A stretch of DNA of 64,000 nucleotides from NCBI GenBank assembly GCA_900766165.1, contig CAAFUK010000055.1, positions 1-64,000 of the forward strand. Direction: 5' to 3'. Under the pieces are notes generated by a model, which did no database searches, was not told the DNA's origin, and worked only from the letters and a program-made list of their open reading frames with translations. Positions 8,824-17,848 of this stretch are shown here, one piece after another. This stretch comes from an uncultured Collinsella sp. GTDB taxonomy: Bacteria > Actinomycetota > Coriobacteriia > Coriobacteriales > Coriobacteriaceae. The position numbers and the translations under genes were made by a program. Each line of letters opens with the position of its first letter. Positions within the stretch are counted from its first letter, which is position 1.

Positions 8824-9153
8824 ATGAGAGAAATTACTACTCCAGCGGATCTTAAATACGACGCCAAGGGGCTGATTCCCTGTGTGGTTCAGCAGTATGA
8901 CACTGGCGAGGTGCTTATGGTTGCCTGGATGAACGAGGAGTCGGTGGGGCTGACGCTCAAGACCGGGACCACGTGGTTTTGGAGCCGCAGCCGTCAGGAG
9001 CTCTGGAACAAGGGCGCGACGAGCGGCAACATGCAGGAGGTCAAGGAGCTCTGGGCCGACTGCGATAGCGATACGCTGCTGGTCAAGGTCGACTCGCCGG
9101 GTCCGGCCTGCCATACCGGCAACCGTACCTGCTTCTTTAAGAAACTCGCGTAG
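8824..9153 (+). CDS. hisI: Phosphoribosyl-AMP cyclohydrolase
   Basis: A 109-residue zinc/magnesium enzyme for the third step of histidine synthesis. [11 protein letters not shown], the [17 protein letters not shown] segment and the [10 protein letters not shown] zinc cysteines are all present. I chose ATG 8824; an in-frame frame upstream to 8692 runs through the inverted repeat and is not credible as coding. The domain ends here, and the HisE function is on a separate gene 46 bp downstream rather than fused as in enterobacteria. Confidence 0.95.
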   Translation: MREITTPADLKYDAKGLIPCVVQQYDTGEVLMVAWMNEESVGLTLKTGTTWFWSRSRQELWNKGATSGNMQEVKELWADCDSDTLLVKVDSPGPACHTGNRTCFFKKLA

Positions 9154-9199
9154 GGCGGGCGCTCGGCTAAGCGCTTGGCCAACCAGAAAGGATTGAACC

Positions 9200-9517
9200 A
9201 TGGGTGTGCGCACTGCGAATGTTCGGGATGGAAATATCGGAGAGACGCTGACGGGGCTGGCCGAGGTGATTCACGGTCGTCGCGACGCGTCGCCACAGGA
9301 GAGCTATACCGCTCGCCTGCTGACCGACGTTGAGGACGAGCTGCTCAAGAAGCTTGCCGAGGAGGCGAGCGAGGTGATCATGGCCTGCAAGGATAACGAT
9401 CACGACCACATCCGCTACGAGGCCGGCGACCTGGTCTACCACCTGCTCGTGACGCTCGAGCGCTACGGCATCACCCTCGACGAGCTGGCCGGCGAACTCA
9501 ACGCCCGCCGCCACTAG
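9200..9517 (+). CDS. hisE: Phosphoribosyl-ATP pyrophosphatase
   Basis: A 105-residue all-alpha MazG-like NTP pyrophosphatase acting on phosphoribosyl-ATP. The motif DVEDELLKKLAEEASEVIMA followed by a YEAGDLVYHLLV helix is the HisE metal-binding pattern. AGAAAGGA lies at a good distance before ATG 9200. It is the last gene of the operon and is followed by a palindromic element and a convergent histidinol-phosphatase gene. Confidence 0.93.
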   Translation: MGVRTANVRDGNIGETLTGLAEVIHGRRDASPQESYTARLLTDVEDELLKKLAEEASEVIMACKDNDHDHIRYEAGDLVYHLLVTLERYGITLDELAGELNARRH

Positions 9518-9556
9518 TCGTTTGGGACAGTCTTTGTTGGTGTAACGGGGTCATGG

Positions 9557-9625
9557 AAGTTGCGGTGAAATAGGGACTGTTTAAGCGCTTCATCAGGCAA
9601 AACAATCCCTATTCCACCGCAACTT
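9557..9625. repeat. Palindromic element, family A copy 1
   Basis: AAGTTGCGGTGAAATAGGGA (9557-9576) is mirrored by TCCCTATTCCACCGCAACTT (9606-9625) with one mismatch. It lies between the convergent hisE and phosphatase genes, so it could act as a bidirectional transcription stop. A second member with the same outer arm is at 16316-16382. Confidence 0.75.
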
Positions 9626-9637
9626 ATGAAGGGATGG

Positions 9638-10549
9638 CTAGTCGAGGGGTGTGGGTTCCCATTCGCCGGTGGGGTGGGGGATATCGAAGGTTCGATAACC
9701 GCAGTCGTAGGCGTGGGCCTGGGCCTCGCGGATGTTCCAGCAGATATCGCAGGCGCGGTGCGCGTCCGAGCCAAAGGTGATCGGCACTTCGGCATGGGCA
9801 AAGCAGCGCAAAAGACCGGTTGCGGGGTAGTAGTCGCCCAAGCCCTTGCGCGGTGCGGCCGTCGAGACCTCAACGCGGCGGCCCGTATCGTGCGCGCACT
9901 CTGCCATCTGCTGCCAAAACGGTGCGGGGTCAAAATCGGGCGCAAAGCCTTCCTTCGAAAAGCGCATGACCAGGTCGGGGTGAGCCATCACATCAAAGTT
10001 GAGCGGGCTCTCGCAGGCGCGGCACCAGTCATCGACATAGCGCTCCCACACGCCGCGTACCCCCAGGTTTTCCCAAACGTGCAGGTTGGTGTCATCGTCG
10101 ATCCAGCCGCAGCGCGAATCGGGCGTATCGGGACGAGCGACGTCCTCCGTTCCCGCCGTACCCGCGGCACCGGCCATGATATCGCCTGGGTTGCCAATCC
10201 AGTGCACACTGCCCAGGCGCACGACGGCGCCCTGGGACCAGCGCTCAACCAAAGGCTCGCAGCCCTCGTACCAATCGCATTCGAAACCGTAGATAAAGGT
10301 GAGTTCTGGCGCAATCTGAGCGGCAAGATTGCGAGCGTCCTCAAAAGCCAGACGATGTGCCGGCAGGTCGCCCTCGACGACCTGCACCTCGCAGTTGGCA
10401 TCCATGCTGGCAGGTAGGGTGAGATGGTCGGTCGAGACCATGGCGCGGCAGCCGGCGGCGACAGCGGCGCGGACGTTGTCCTCAAATGAGGCATGGCCGT
10501 CCGAAAACGAGGTGTGGGTATGGCAATCGACCAGCGGGCACATAGGCAT
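9638..10549 (-). CDS. PHP-family histidinol-phosphatase (HisJ/HisK type)
   Basis: A 303-residue PHP-domain metal-dependent phosphatase. The metal motifs are in order: DCHTHTSFSDGH at the N-terminus, STDHLTLP, an internal VHWIG, AHPD and GSDAHR near the C-terminus. In Firmicutes and Actinobacteria this family dephosphorylates histidinol phosphate. The his operon immediately upstream (convergent) encodes every other step but has no HisN or HisB phosphatase domain, so this gene probably completes the pathway. Start ATG 10549 has GGAGCC just upstream. Another PHP phosphoesterase role cannot be excluded, but context is strong. Confidence 0.82.
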   Translation of the reverse strand: MPMCPLVDCHTHTSFSDGHASFEDNVRAAVAAGCRAMVSTDHLTLPASMDANCEVQVVEGDLPAHRLAFEDARNLAAQIAPELTFIYGFECDWYEGCEPLVERWSQGAVVRLGSVHWIGNPGDIMAGAAGTAGTEDVARPDTPDSRCGWIDDDTNLHVWENLGVRGVWERYVDDWCRACESPLNFDVMAHPDLVMRFSKEGFAPDFDPAPFWQQMAECAHDTGRRVEVSTAAPRKGLGDYYPATGLLRCFAHAEVPITFGSDAHRACDICWNIREAQAHAYDCGYRTFDIPHPTGEWEPTPLD

Positions 10550-10677
10550 AGCGGCTCCTTTGCATTTGGCGAATCCGCTCCATTGTAATGGCGCAGCCTC
10601 GGCGCGTCGTACGCGCGGGGTGCCGAAATCGATTGGAAAGGGTGCGCGGCGCGTGGTGCGGCCTCGCTTGCGCTTTC

Positions 10678-10742
10678 AAAACATGTACATTAGCCTCCAA
10701 AAGCTGCAAAAAATGACATGTTTGGAGGCTGACGTACACGTT
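10678..10742. repeat. Inverted repeat in divergent intergenic region
   Basis: ACATGTACATTAGCCTCCAAA on the left pairs with TTTGGAGGCTGACGTACACGT on the right around a loop of about 18 bases. It lies in the 340-bp gap between the phosphatase gene and the LarC-like gene. The rest of this gap (10550-10677 and 10743-10888) has no gene that I can support. Confidence 0.6.
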
Positions 10743-10888
10743 TGAGTGGAGCGGGCCGGCGTTGGAGCGCGCCAGCACTTGCGCCCAGCAAAAGTCGCAC
10801 CTATCCCATGACGCCGCCCCTGCGCCGCCCGCGATGTGCTAGCGTTTGGATGAACAAAACGAGCCCGTGCGGAAAGGAGCCGGACCGT

Positions 10889-11374
10889 ATGCCATGCGAT
10901 AGCAAATCTCCGCTGTCTCGCGAGACCGATGCGCCCGAGACCATCGTCAAGCTGGAATGCGACATCGACGATGCGTCGCCCGAGGTACTCGCCTACGCCG
11001 CCGACCGCCTGCGCGAGGCCGGTGCGCGCGAGGTGCACTGGCTGCCCGTTTATTGCAAGAAAGGCCGCCCCGGCTGGCAGCTGCAGGTAATCTGCACCTA
11101 CGGGGATATCGAGCGCCTGCAGACGATCATCTTCTTGGAAACCACGACCAACGGCATTCGTCGCCAGGTCATGGAACGCGTTTGCCTGCCACGCCGCTTT
11201 GAGCAGGTGACGACGCCATGGGGCGAGGTGTCCGTCAAGGTGGCCACCCTGCCCGACGGCAGCGAGCGTGCAGCGCCCGAGTACGAGGACTGCGCCCGCC
11301 TTGCCTGCGAGCACGGTGTGCCGCTCCAGCGCGTGATGCAGGCAGCACAAGCCGCGGCTCTGCAATTTGAGTGA
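10889..11374 (+). CDS. LarC C-terminal domain protein (nickel-pincer cofactor biosynthesis, LarC2-like)
   Basis: A 161-residue protein matching only the C-terminal half of LarC, the enzyme that inserts nickel into the pincer cofactor of lactate racemase. The recognisable run is KLECDIDDASPEVLAYAAD, then PVYCKKGRPGWQL, IIFLETTTNGIRR and APEYEDCARLA. In many bacteria LarC is one protein or is produced by frameshifting between larC1 and larC2; no larC1, larB or larE is in the window. The start at 10889 has AAGGAG upstream; the frame is open further upstream but reads through an inverted repeat. It may partner with a distant larC1 or have been repurposed. Confidence 0.75.
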   Translation: MPCDSKSPLSRETDAPETIVKLECDIDDASPEVLAYAADRLREAGAREVHWLPVYCKKGRPGWQLQVICTYGDIERLQTIIFLETTTNGIRRQVMERVCLPRRFEQVTTPWGEVSVKVATLPDGSERAAPEYEDCARLACEHGVPLQRVMQAAQAAALQFE

Positions 11375-11427
11375 CACGGTCGGCGACGCGCCACACCCAC
11401 CCCATCAACCTCACCGAAAGGACCACC

Positions 11428-11976
11428 ATGAAATACCTCATCGCCTCCGACATCCACGGCTCGGCATACTGGACCGAGCGCCTGGCCACCGCCATCGAGT
11501 CCGAGCAGCCCGACCGCATCGTTCTGCTGGGCGACCTGCTCTACCACGGTCCGCGCAACGACCTGCCGCGCGACTATGCTCCCAAGCGCGTGATTCCGCT
11601 GCTCAACGCCCTAGCCGACCGCATCATCGCGGTGCGCGGCAACTGCGACGCCGAGGTCGACCAGATGGTGCTCGACTTCCCCGTCATGGCCGACTATGCC
11701 ACGCTGTTCGATGAGACCGGCCGCGAGCTGTTCCTGACGCACGGCCATGTCTTTGGCGCCGGCATGCACAACAGCGTCGACCACGCGCCCGCGTTGCCCG
11801 AGGGCTCAGCGCTCGTCTACGGCCACACGCACATCAAGGTCAACGAGGAAAGCGCCGCGCACCCGGGCCTGTGGCTCTTCAACCCCGGTAGCGTGAGCAT
11901 TCCCAAGGACGGCACGCACAGCTACGGCATCTACGAGGACGGCGCGTTCCGCCACGTGATCCTGGAGGAGGACTAA
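11428..11976 (+). CDS. yfcE: YfcE-family metallophosphodiesterase
   Basis: A 182-residue calcineurin-like phosphoesterase. All metal motifs are visible: SDIHGSAYW, GDLLYHGPRNDLP, RGNCDAEVDQ, THGHVFGA and YGHTHIK, with FNPGSVSIPKDG near the end typical of YfcE. The ATG at 11428 follows GAAAGGA. It starts 53 bp after the LarC-like gene, and mazG begins two bases after its stop, so these three are probably cotranscribed. The natural substrate of YfcE proteins is not settled. Confidence 0.88.
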   Translation: MKYLIASDIHGSAYWTERLATAIESEQPDRIVLLGDLLYHGPRNDLPRDYAPKRVIPLLNALADRIIAVRGNCDAEVDQMVLDFPVMADYATLFDETGRELFLTHGHVFGAGMHNSVDHAPALPEGSALVYGHTHIKVNEESAAHPGLWLFNPGSVSIPKDGTHSYGIYEDGAFRHVILEED

Positions 11977-11978
11977 CC

Positions 11979-12839
11979 ATGGCGCAGCACATGGCTCAGC
12001 AAAATGCCGAGGGCTCGCGCGATCTGTCCACGCTAGTCGACGCGTCGACCGAGCTGCAGCATCTGGTGCAGACCATCTGGCGTCTGCGTCAGCCCGATGG
12101 CTGCCCATGGGACCGTGAGCAGACGCACCGCAGCATTGGCAAGAACATGATCGAGGAGGCCTACGAGGCGCTCGACTGCATCGAGGCGGACGACGCGGTT
12201 CACCTACGCGAGGAGCTGGGCGACGTGCTCATGCAGGTCGTGCTGCATGCGCAGATTGCGGCGGACGCCGGCGAGTTTACGCTGGCCGACGTGGCGCGTG
12301 ATATCGATGCCAAGCTCATCCGCCGTCATCCGCACGTGTTTGGCGATGTAGATGCCGACAGTTCCGACGAGGTACTCAAGATTTGGGACGAGGTCAAGCT
12401 TGCCGAGAAAGCCGCCAAGGACAAGGCCGTGGCAGCGGGCGAGGCCGCGCCCGAGGGTCTGCTCGACGGCGTGCCCACGCATCTGCCGGCGCTGATGCAG
12501 GCTCAGAAGGTGTCGCGCAAGGCGGCTGCCGTGGGCTTTGAGTGGGAGACGGTCCAGGACGTGTGGGATGAGGTCGCCGAGGAACGTGCCGAGTTTGAGG
12601 CCGAGGCCCCTGGCTCTCCCGAGCGCGAAATGGAGTTTGGCGACCTGCTCTTTGCCTTGGTCAACGTCGCGCGCAAAGAGGGGATCGACGCCGAGAGTGC
12701 CCTGCGCGCGAGCACGGCCAAGTTTCGCCGTCGCTGGGCCGCGATGGAGCAGATGGCGTCCGACGCCCACGTGGATCTTGCCGAGCTTTCGACCCACGGC
12801 CTCAACGACCTGTGGGATGCCGCAAAGGCGGAGGAGTAA
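11979..12839 (+). CDS. mazG: Nucleoside triphosphate pyrophosphohydrolase MazG
   Basis: A 286-residue protein with two MazG helical domains. The N-terminal one has LRQPDGCPWDREQTHRSI, EEAYEALDCIE and REELGDVLMQVVLHA (the ExxE-12-28-ExxD type metal site). The C-terminal one has WDEVAEERAEFE and EMEFGDLLFALVNVAR. Between them is a KKRHPHVFGD-like RRHPHVFGDVD segment usual for the family. It cleans the nucleotide pool by hydrolysing non-canonical NTPs. Gene order mazG-eno-divIC-ppx is conserved in actinobacteria. A good terminator follows. Confidence 0.93.
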   Translation: MAQHMAQQNAEGSRDLSTLVDASTELQHLVQTIWRLRQPDGCPWDREQTHRSIGKNMIEEAYEALDCIEADDAVHLREELGDVLMQVVLHAQIAADAGEFTLADVARDIDAKLIRRHPHVFGDVDADSSDEVLKIWDEVKLAEKAAKDKAVAAGEAAPEGLLDGVPTHLPALMQAQKVSRKAAAVGFEWETVQDVWDEVAEERAEFEAEAPGSPEREMEFGDLLFALVNVARKEGIDAESALRASTAKFRRRWAAMEQMASDAHVDLAELSTHGLNDLWDAAKAEE

Positions 12840-12843
12840 GACT

Positions 12844-12889
12844 GCGGGAACGACGGGCTGACATGCCTCATCGTTCCCGCTAAATTTTT
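12844..12889 (+). terminator. Rho-independent terminator after mazG
   Basis: GCGGGAACGA pairs with TCGTTCCCGC, followed by TAAATTTTT. This separates mazG from eno, which must therefore have its own promoter; CATAAT near 12925 is a possible -10, but no convincing -35 is seen. Confidence 0.8.
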
Positions 12890-13016
12890 CGAAAATCAAG
12901 TGTATCCCTCGGCTAACTTAGGGCATAATGCAAAAAGTGCGACATGGCTAACTTATGGAGACGCACCGACGGTGCACGGTCAGCCGGTCGCTTGCATCCA
13001 CTACGTTTCCAAGTGA

Positions 13017-14318
<1,302 letters not shown>

Positions 14319-14390
14319 ACGGGCGAATTTGGCGAGGGGGAGGCTGACTCGGTTCCGCCCCCGCCTTGGCTGGACGCCGCAAAGCGCTGT

Positions 14391-14423
14391 GGGCGCTGGG
14401 CCATATGACTCAGCGCCTTTTTT
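14391..14423 (+). terminator. Rho-independent terminator after eno
   Basis: GGCGCTGGG pairs with CTCAGCGCC and is followed by six T residues. Confidence 0.85.
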
Positions 14424-14514
14424 ATGTCGAGCAAAGGCTGGCGAAGGCGGCGCGGGCGCTCGTGCTATAACTAGAATACTTAGCGCAAACAAACCTCAAC
14501 CGCACAAGGCGCAC

Positions 14515-15273
14515 ATGGATCAGATTTACGACAACAGGTACTATTCCGCCGGTTCGCGTGAGCCGTCGCCTCGCCGTGCGCGCACAGTGCAGCTCGGTGG
14601 GTCCGCCTACGCCGGCGCCGACCGCTCCACGCAGCGCCCGACAAGTACCTCGCGCCCCAATGCTCATGTGAATACTTCGGCAGATGGACCGGTGCGCCCG
14701 GCACGTTCGTCGCATGCGTCGCGTCCCTCGGCCCAGATGCACGACAGGTCGAGCAGGCCCTCGAGCCGTCTTTCGGGCTCGGACTTTATGCGCTACGCCA
14801 ATGACAATGCGGTGGTCAAGGCGATCTATGACTTTACGCATGGCTCTCTGCGCCCGCTGTTTATCGGCATTGTCGTGGCGCTGGCGCTCGTGAGCCTGTA
14901 TTTTCCCGTACGCGACCTGTACGTGGCTAAGCGCTCGAGCGACATCTTGGCCAAGCAGGTCGAGATTCGTCAGCAATACAATGATGAGATGAAAAAAGAC
15001 ACTGATAAGTGGTTCTCGGAAGAGGGCATTAAGGATTCGGCACGGGGCCTGGGCATGGCGATGCCCGGCGAGAAGAGGATTGAAGTGCTGGGCCTGGACG
15101 ATGATTCGGATTCGTCGTCGAGCAAAAAGTCCTCAAACGCCAAGAATGCCAGCGAAGTGGCCAAAGAGATCGAAGAGGTCGGCAAGGACGCACCGTGGTA
15201 CATCAAGACGCTCGATATGCTGTTTGGATTTAACGGCGTCGAGGGCCAGACGGTCGCGTCCAGCGGCGAGTAG
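14515..15273 (+). CDS. Septum formation initiator (FtsB/DivIC-like) membrane protein
   Basis: A 252-residue protein with a long, low-complexity, Arg/Ser/Pro-rich cytoplasmic N-terminus (about residues 1-105). One transmembrane helix follows (about residues 115-138, LFIGIVVALALVSLYFP), then a short extracytoplasmic coiled coil (SDILAKQVEIRQQYNDE). Its place between eno and ppx is where actinobacteria carry the septum formation initiator gene, supporting a divisome role with FtsL/FtsQ. The C-terminal part is Ser/Lys-rich and varies between species. ATG 14515 is chosen because the upstream part of the open frame overlaps the eno terminator. No DUF501 gene is seen between this and ppx. Confidence 0.72.
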   Translation: MDQIYDNRYYSAGSREPSPRRARTVQLGGSAYAGADRSTQRPTSTSRPNAHVNTSADGPVRPARSSHASRPSAQMHDRSSRPSSRLSGSDFMRYANDNAVVKAIYDFTHGSLRPLFIGIVVALALVSLYFPVRDLYVAKRSSDILAKQVEIRQQYNDEMKKDTDKWFSEEGIKDSARGLGMAMPGEKRIEVLGLDDDSDSSSSKKSSNAKNASEVAKEIEEVGKDAPWYIKTLDMLFGFNGVEGQTVASSGE

Positions 15274-15301
15274 GCGAGTAGCGCCCGGAGGGGAGCCCGC
15301 A

Positions 15302-16303
15302 ATGGCAGATTGCAAACGATATAAGGTGGCCGCGATCGACCTGGGAACGGTGTCGTCGCGACTGGTGCTGGCGCAGGTCGAGGGCGGGGCGATCGTGGAA
15401 TCGTCCAAGCATACCGAGATTACCGATCTGGGCGAGGGCGTCGACGCGACGGGCCGCTTTTGCGAGGCGGCTGTCGAGCGTGTGCTCGCTGCGTGTCGCA
15501 TATTTGTGGATGAGGCGCGTGCCTTTGGGGCCGCGTGCGTCTGCACCACCTGCACGAGTGCCGCGCGCGATGCGTCCAACGCCGCGCTGCTGCTGGACGG
15601 CCTGCGCGGGCTGGGGCTCGAACCGCAGGTGATTCCGGGCGAGGTTGAGGCGCGCCTGACATTTTTTGGCGTGGCGCACGACTTTGCCGGTGAACGCATT
15701 ATCGTCGCCGATTCGGGCGGCGGCTCCACGGAGCTCGCGACGGGCGTGTACGCACCAGAGCGTGGGGTCTTTGCGCTGGAGGGAACGCGCTCACTGGACA
15801 TCGGTTGCCGTCGTGTGACGGAGCGCTTTTTCTCGGCGTTGCCGCCCGCGGACGACGAGCTTGCGGTTGCTGCCGCGTGGGCGGGCGAGCAGTTCTCCGC
15901 CTATTTTGAGGGCCTACCGAGCAATTTTGAGCGTGCAGAGCGTCTGGTCGCGGTGGGCGGTACCGTCACCACGCTCGTGGCGCTGGTCCACGAGCTGGAG
16001 CCGTACGACTCGAGCTTTGTGCACCTGCGCGAGCTTTCGATGGAGCAGATCTCGGCCGCTATCGAGCGCATGTCTGCGTTGGATGTTGCAGGCATTGCCG
16101 CGTTGCCGGGCGTGCAGCCCAAGCGCGCGGGCGTGATTCTGGCCGGCGCCGTGGTGATCCGCGAGCTCATGCGTGCCGGCGGCTACGATGCGCTCACCGT
16201 AAGCGAGAACAGCCTCCTCGCCGGCATGGCCGCCACCATCAACGAGACTCTCGACGGCACAACCCCCACCATCGGCTGGACCCCGAGCCTGAGTGCTCTT
16301 TAA
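15302..16303 (+). CDS. Ppx/GppA exopolyphosphatase family protein
   Basis: A 333-residue ASKHA-fold phosphatase acting on polyphosphate or pppGpp. AAIDLGTVSSRLVLAQV is the first phosphate loop, ADSGGGSTELATG the second, and LVAVGGTVTTL the adenosine-type motif. It has the short form, without the C-terminal HD-like domain of E. coli Ppx. ATG 15302 is preceded by GGAGGGGAG. It starts 28 bp after the divIC-like gene, consistent with cotranscription. Confidence 0.88.
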   Translation: MADCKRYKVAAIDLGTVSSRLVLAQVEGGAIVESSKHTEITDLGEGVDATGRFCEAAVERVLAACRIFVDEARAFGAACVCTTCTSAARDASNAALLLDGLRGLGLEPQVIPGEVEARLTFFGVAHDFAGERIIVADSGGGSTELATGVYAPERGVFALEGTRSLDIGCRRVTERFFSALPPADDELAVAAAWAGEQFSAYFEGLPSNFERAERLVAVGGTVTTLVALVHELEPYDSSFVHLRELSMEQISAAIERMSALDVAGIAALPGVQPKRAGVILAGAVVIRELMRAGGYDALTVSENSLLAGMAATINETLDGTTPTIGWTPSLSAL

Positions 16304-16315
16304 CCGTCTTCCTCT

Positions 16316-16382
16316 GAGTTGCGGTGAAATAGTTCCTAAATAAGCTGGTAAACGGTAAACAGGATCTATTCCACCGCAACTT
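16316..16382. repeat. Palindromic element, family A copy 2
   Basis: AGTTGCGGTGAAATAG (16317-) is inverted at the other end as CTATTCCACCGCAACT. The outer arms match the element at 9557-9625, while the centre differs. Like the first copy it follows the last gene of an operon, here ppx. Confidence 0.72.
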
Positions 16383-16383
16383 A

Positions 16384-16468
16384 GAGCCCCGCCGGCGTGT
16401 AAAAGAAAAGAGCCCGCATCCCTGGGGGACACGGGCTCGTAAACAATACGTGGTAGGGGCGGTGGGAC
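16384..16468. repeat. Partial duplicate of tRNA-Leu 3' end and its terminator
   Basis: This 85-bp segment is repeated at 16580-16664 (period 196 bp). It contains, on the minus strand, an inverted-repeat terminator (16401-16438, ending in TTTTCTTTT) and an 18-base copy of the 3' end of the tRNA-Leu (TGGTAGGGGCGGTGGGAC at 16451-16468). The rest of a tRNA is missing. The 16469-16579 stretch between the copies is GC-rich with a GCGGACGC/GCGTCCGC stem, and ends in a plus-strand T-arm-like GGGTTCGAGTCCCACC. I see no gene there. Confidence 0.65.
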
Positions 16469-16595
16469 GTCCGCGCATTTGCTGCGCAAATACGCACCGG
16501 CTTCGGCCGCCTGTCGGCGCCCTCGCCGGCTCGCTGCGGACGCTGCGCGTCCGCTTGATGCTCGCCCCCTTGCGGGTTCGAGTCCCACCGGCATC

Positions 16596-16636
16596 TTAAA
16601 GAAACGGGCCCGCATCCCAAAGGGACACGGGCCCGT
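16596..16636 (-). terminator. Terminator of tRNA-Leu
   Basis: On the minus strand ACGGGCCCGTG pairs with GCGGGCCCGT around a TCCCTTTGGGA inner stem and is followed by TTTCTTTA. It lies just after the tRNA 3' end. Confidence 0.7.
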
Positions 16637-16646
16637 AAGCGTCATA

Positions 16647-16731
16647 TGGTAGGGGCGGTGGGACTCGAACCCACAATCCTTGCGGCGAGGGATTTTAAGT
16701 CCCCTGCGTATGCCAATTCCGCCACGCCCCC
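16647..16731 (-). tRNA. tRNA-Leu (anticodon TAA)
   Basis: Reading the minus strand, the 85-nt gene has acceptor arm GGGGGCG with CGCCCCT, a D-arm GCGGAATTGGC, and an anticodon stem-loop GGGGA-CTTAAAA-TCCCT (anticodon TAA). A variable arm around CGCCGCAAGG gives the class II size expected for leucine. The T arm is GTGGGTTCGAGTCCCAC, with discriminator A and an encoded CCA at 16647-16649. Confidence 0.95.
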
Positions 16732-16762
16732 GTAAGACTAGAAGTCTAGCACAAGCCGTCCG

Positions 16763-17386
16763 TTACGCGTTGACGGCCATCGAGTGCTGGCCCGACTTTT
16801 CCAGGAACTCTTGGAACTTAGCCTCGTCGCCCTTGTTTTTGTACTGCAGGGCCAGCAGGTATTCCAGTCGGCAAGCCTTGACCTTGTCGTCGCCGGCCTC
16901 CTCGAGCATGCGCTCCAGCTCGGGGATGTCGTTGTGGCGCTTGAGAATCATCGTGTCGTACATCAGCTGACATTCGTGCGCGACCGCCTCGGCCTGACCG
17001 CCCTCAAAGCCCTTGATCTCGTGCAGCAACTCCTTGGACTTTTTGCGGTCCTCTTGGCCAACGTAGTAGTTGAAGGCCTTGATCACCAGGTCGACACGCT
17101 GCATCTTGGGCAGGTTAAGGCCCAGCAGCAAGTCGAACATCTCGTCGGCGCGCTTGTGGTCCTCGCGCAGCAGATAGGAGTTCAGGCGCAGGTAGTCGCG
17201 GTTGTAACGCGGGTACAGCATGCTGGTGAGTTTGGCGTCGAGCAGGCGATCGAACTCGTCCCACTGCTTGGCGGCCATAAGCTGCTGCAGGCGCTTGAAC
17301 GTGGTGCGTTTTTTGACGCTAAAGAACACCGACACGGCGATACAGATGATAACGACGGCGGTCCAGAGAGTGCGGGAATCGGGCAT
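16763..17386 (-). CDS. Membrane-anchored helical (TPR-like) protein, function unknown
   Basis: A 207-residue protein with one N-terminal transmembrane segment (about residues 8-24, LWTAVVIICIAVSVFFSV) and a basic stretch after it. The rest is amphipathic helical hairpins of TPR character (for example AKQWDEFDRLLDAKL, HKRADEMFDLLLGL, and ALQYKNKGDEAKFQEFLEKSG). Such a layout suggests a cytoplasmic or surface-facing scaffold attached to the membrane. It is transcribed away from the PTS IIB gene and toward the tRNA. I recognise no family name. Confidence 0.7.
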   Translation of the reverse strand: MPDSRTLWTAVVIICIAVSVFFSVKKRTTFKRLQQLMAAKQWDEFDRLLDAKLTSMLYPRYNRDYLRLNSYLLREDHKRADEMFDLLLGLNLPKMQRVDLVIKAFNYYVGQEDRKKSKELLHEIKGFEGGQAEAVAHECQLMYDTMILKRHNDIPELERMLEEAGDDKVKACRLEYLLALQYKNKGDEAKFQEFLEKSGQHSMAVNA

Positions 17387-17549
17387 ATTAGGGTCCTTAG
17401 TCGCTCATAAAGCGAGCGGTATGACAACACGTACTGGATGTATTATACGCAGCGGGCAAGCAAACTGGCATAAAAGTGCATCGAGGCCGAGCGCCATCGC
17501 TCGCTGCGGTACACTTAACTAAAGTAATCCATGAAGGGAGACATTACCT

Positions 17550-17837
17550 ATGAAGAAAATCGTTTTGGCTTGCGGTGCTGGCGCTGCTACTTCCACGCTC
17601 GTTGCCCAGAAGGTCGCCACCCTGCTCGACGCCAACGGTTATGCCGACAAGTACGAGATTGTGCAGTGCGCCATCTCCGAGGCCAAGGACGCTTGCGACG
17701 AGGGCGCCGACCTGTTGATCGCCACCACCGTCGCCCCCGAGGGCCTCACCTGCCCGTACGTGAGCGGCGTGCCCTTCATGACCGGCATGAACCGCGTCGC
17801 CGCCGAGAAGGCCGTCCTCGACGTCATGGCTCAGTAG
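17550..17837 (+). CDS. PTS sugar transporter subunit IIB (galactitol/lactose-type fold)
   Basis: A 95-residue stand-alone EIIB. The phosphocysteine is Cys8 in KKIVLACGAGAATSTL, which is the P-loop of galactitol-type (GatB) IIB proteins. No IIA or IIC gene is in the window, so it is an orphan component here, possibly serving a permease elsewhere or a regulatory role. AAGGGAG precedes the ATG. The next frame starts 11 bases after its stop. Confidence 0.85.
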   Translation: MKKIVLACGAGAATSTLVAQKVATLLDANGYADKYEIVQCAISEAKDACDEGADLLIATTVAPEGLTCPYVSGVPFMTGMNRVAAEKAVLDVMAQ

Positions 17838-17848
17838 GCGCCGCCTGT

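Noticed and set aside
16469..16579. Second functional tRNA gene
   Set aside because: Only a T-arm-like piece is present; no acceptor, D or anticodon arms can be folded.
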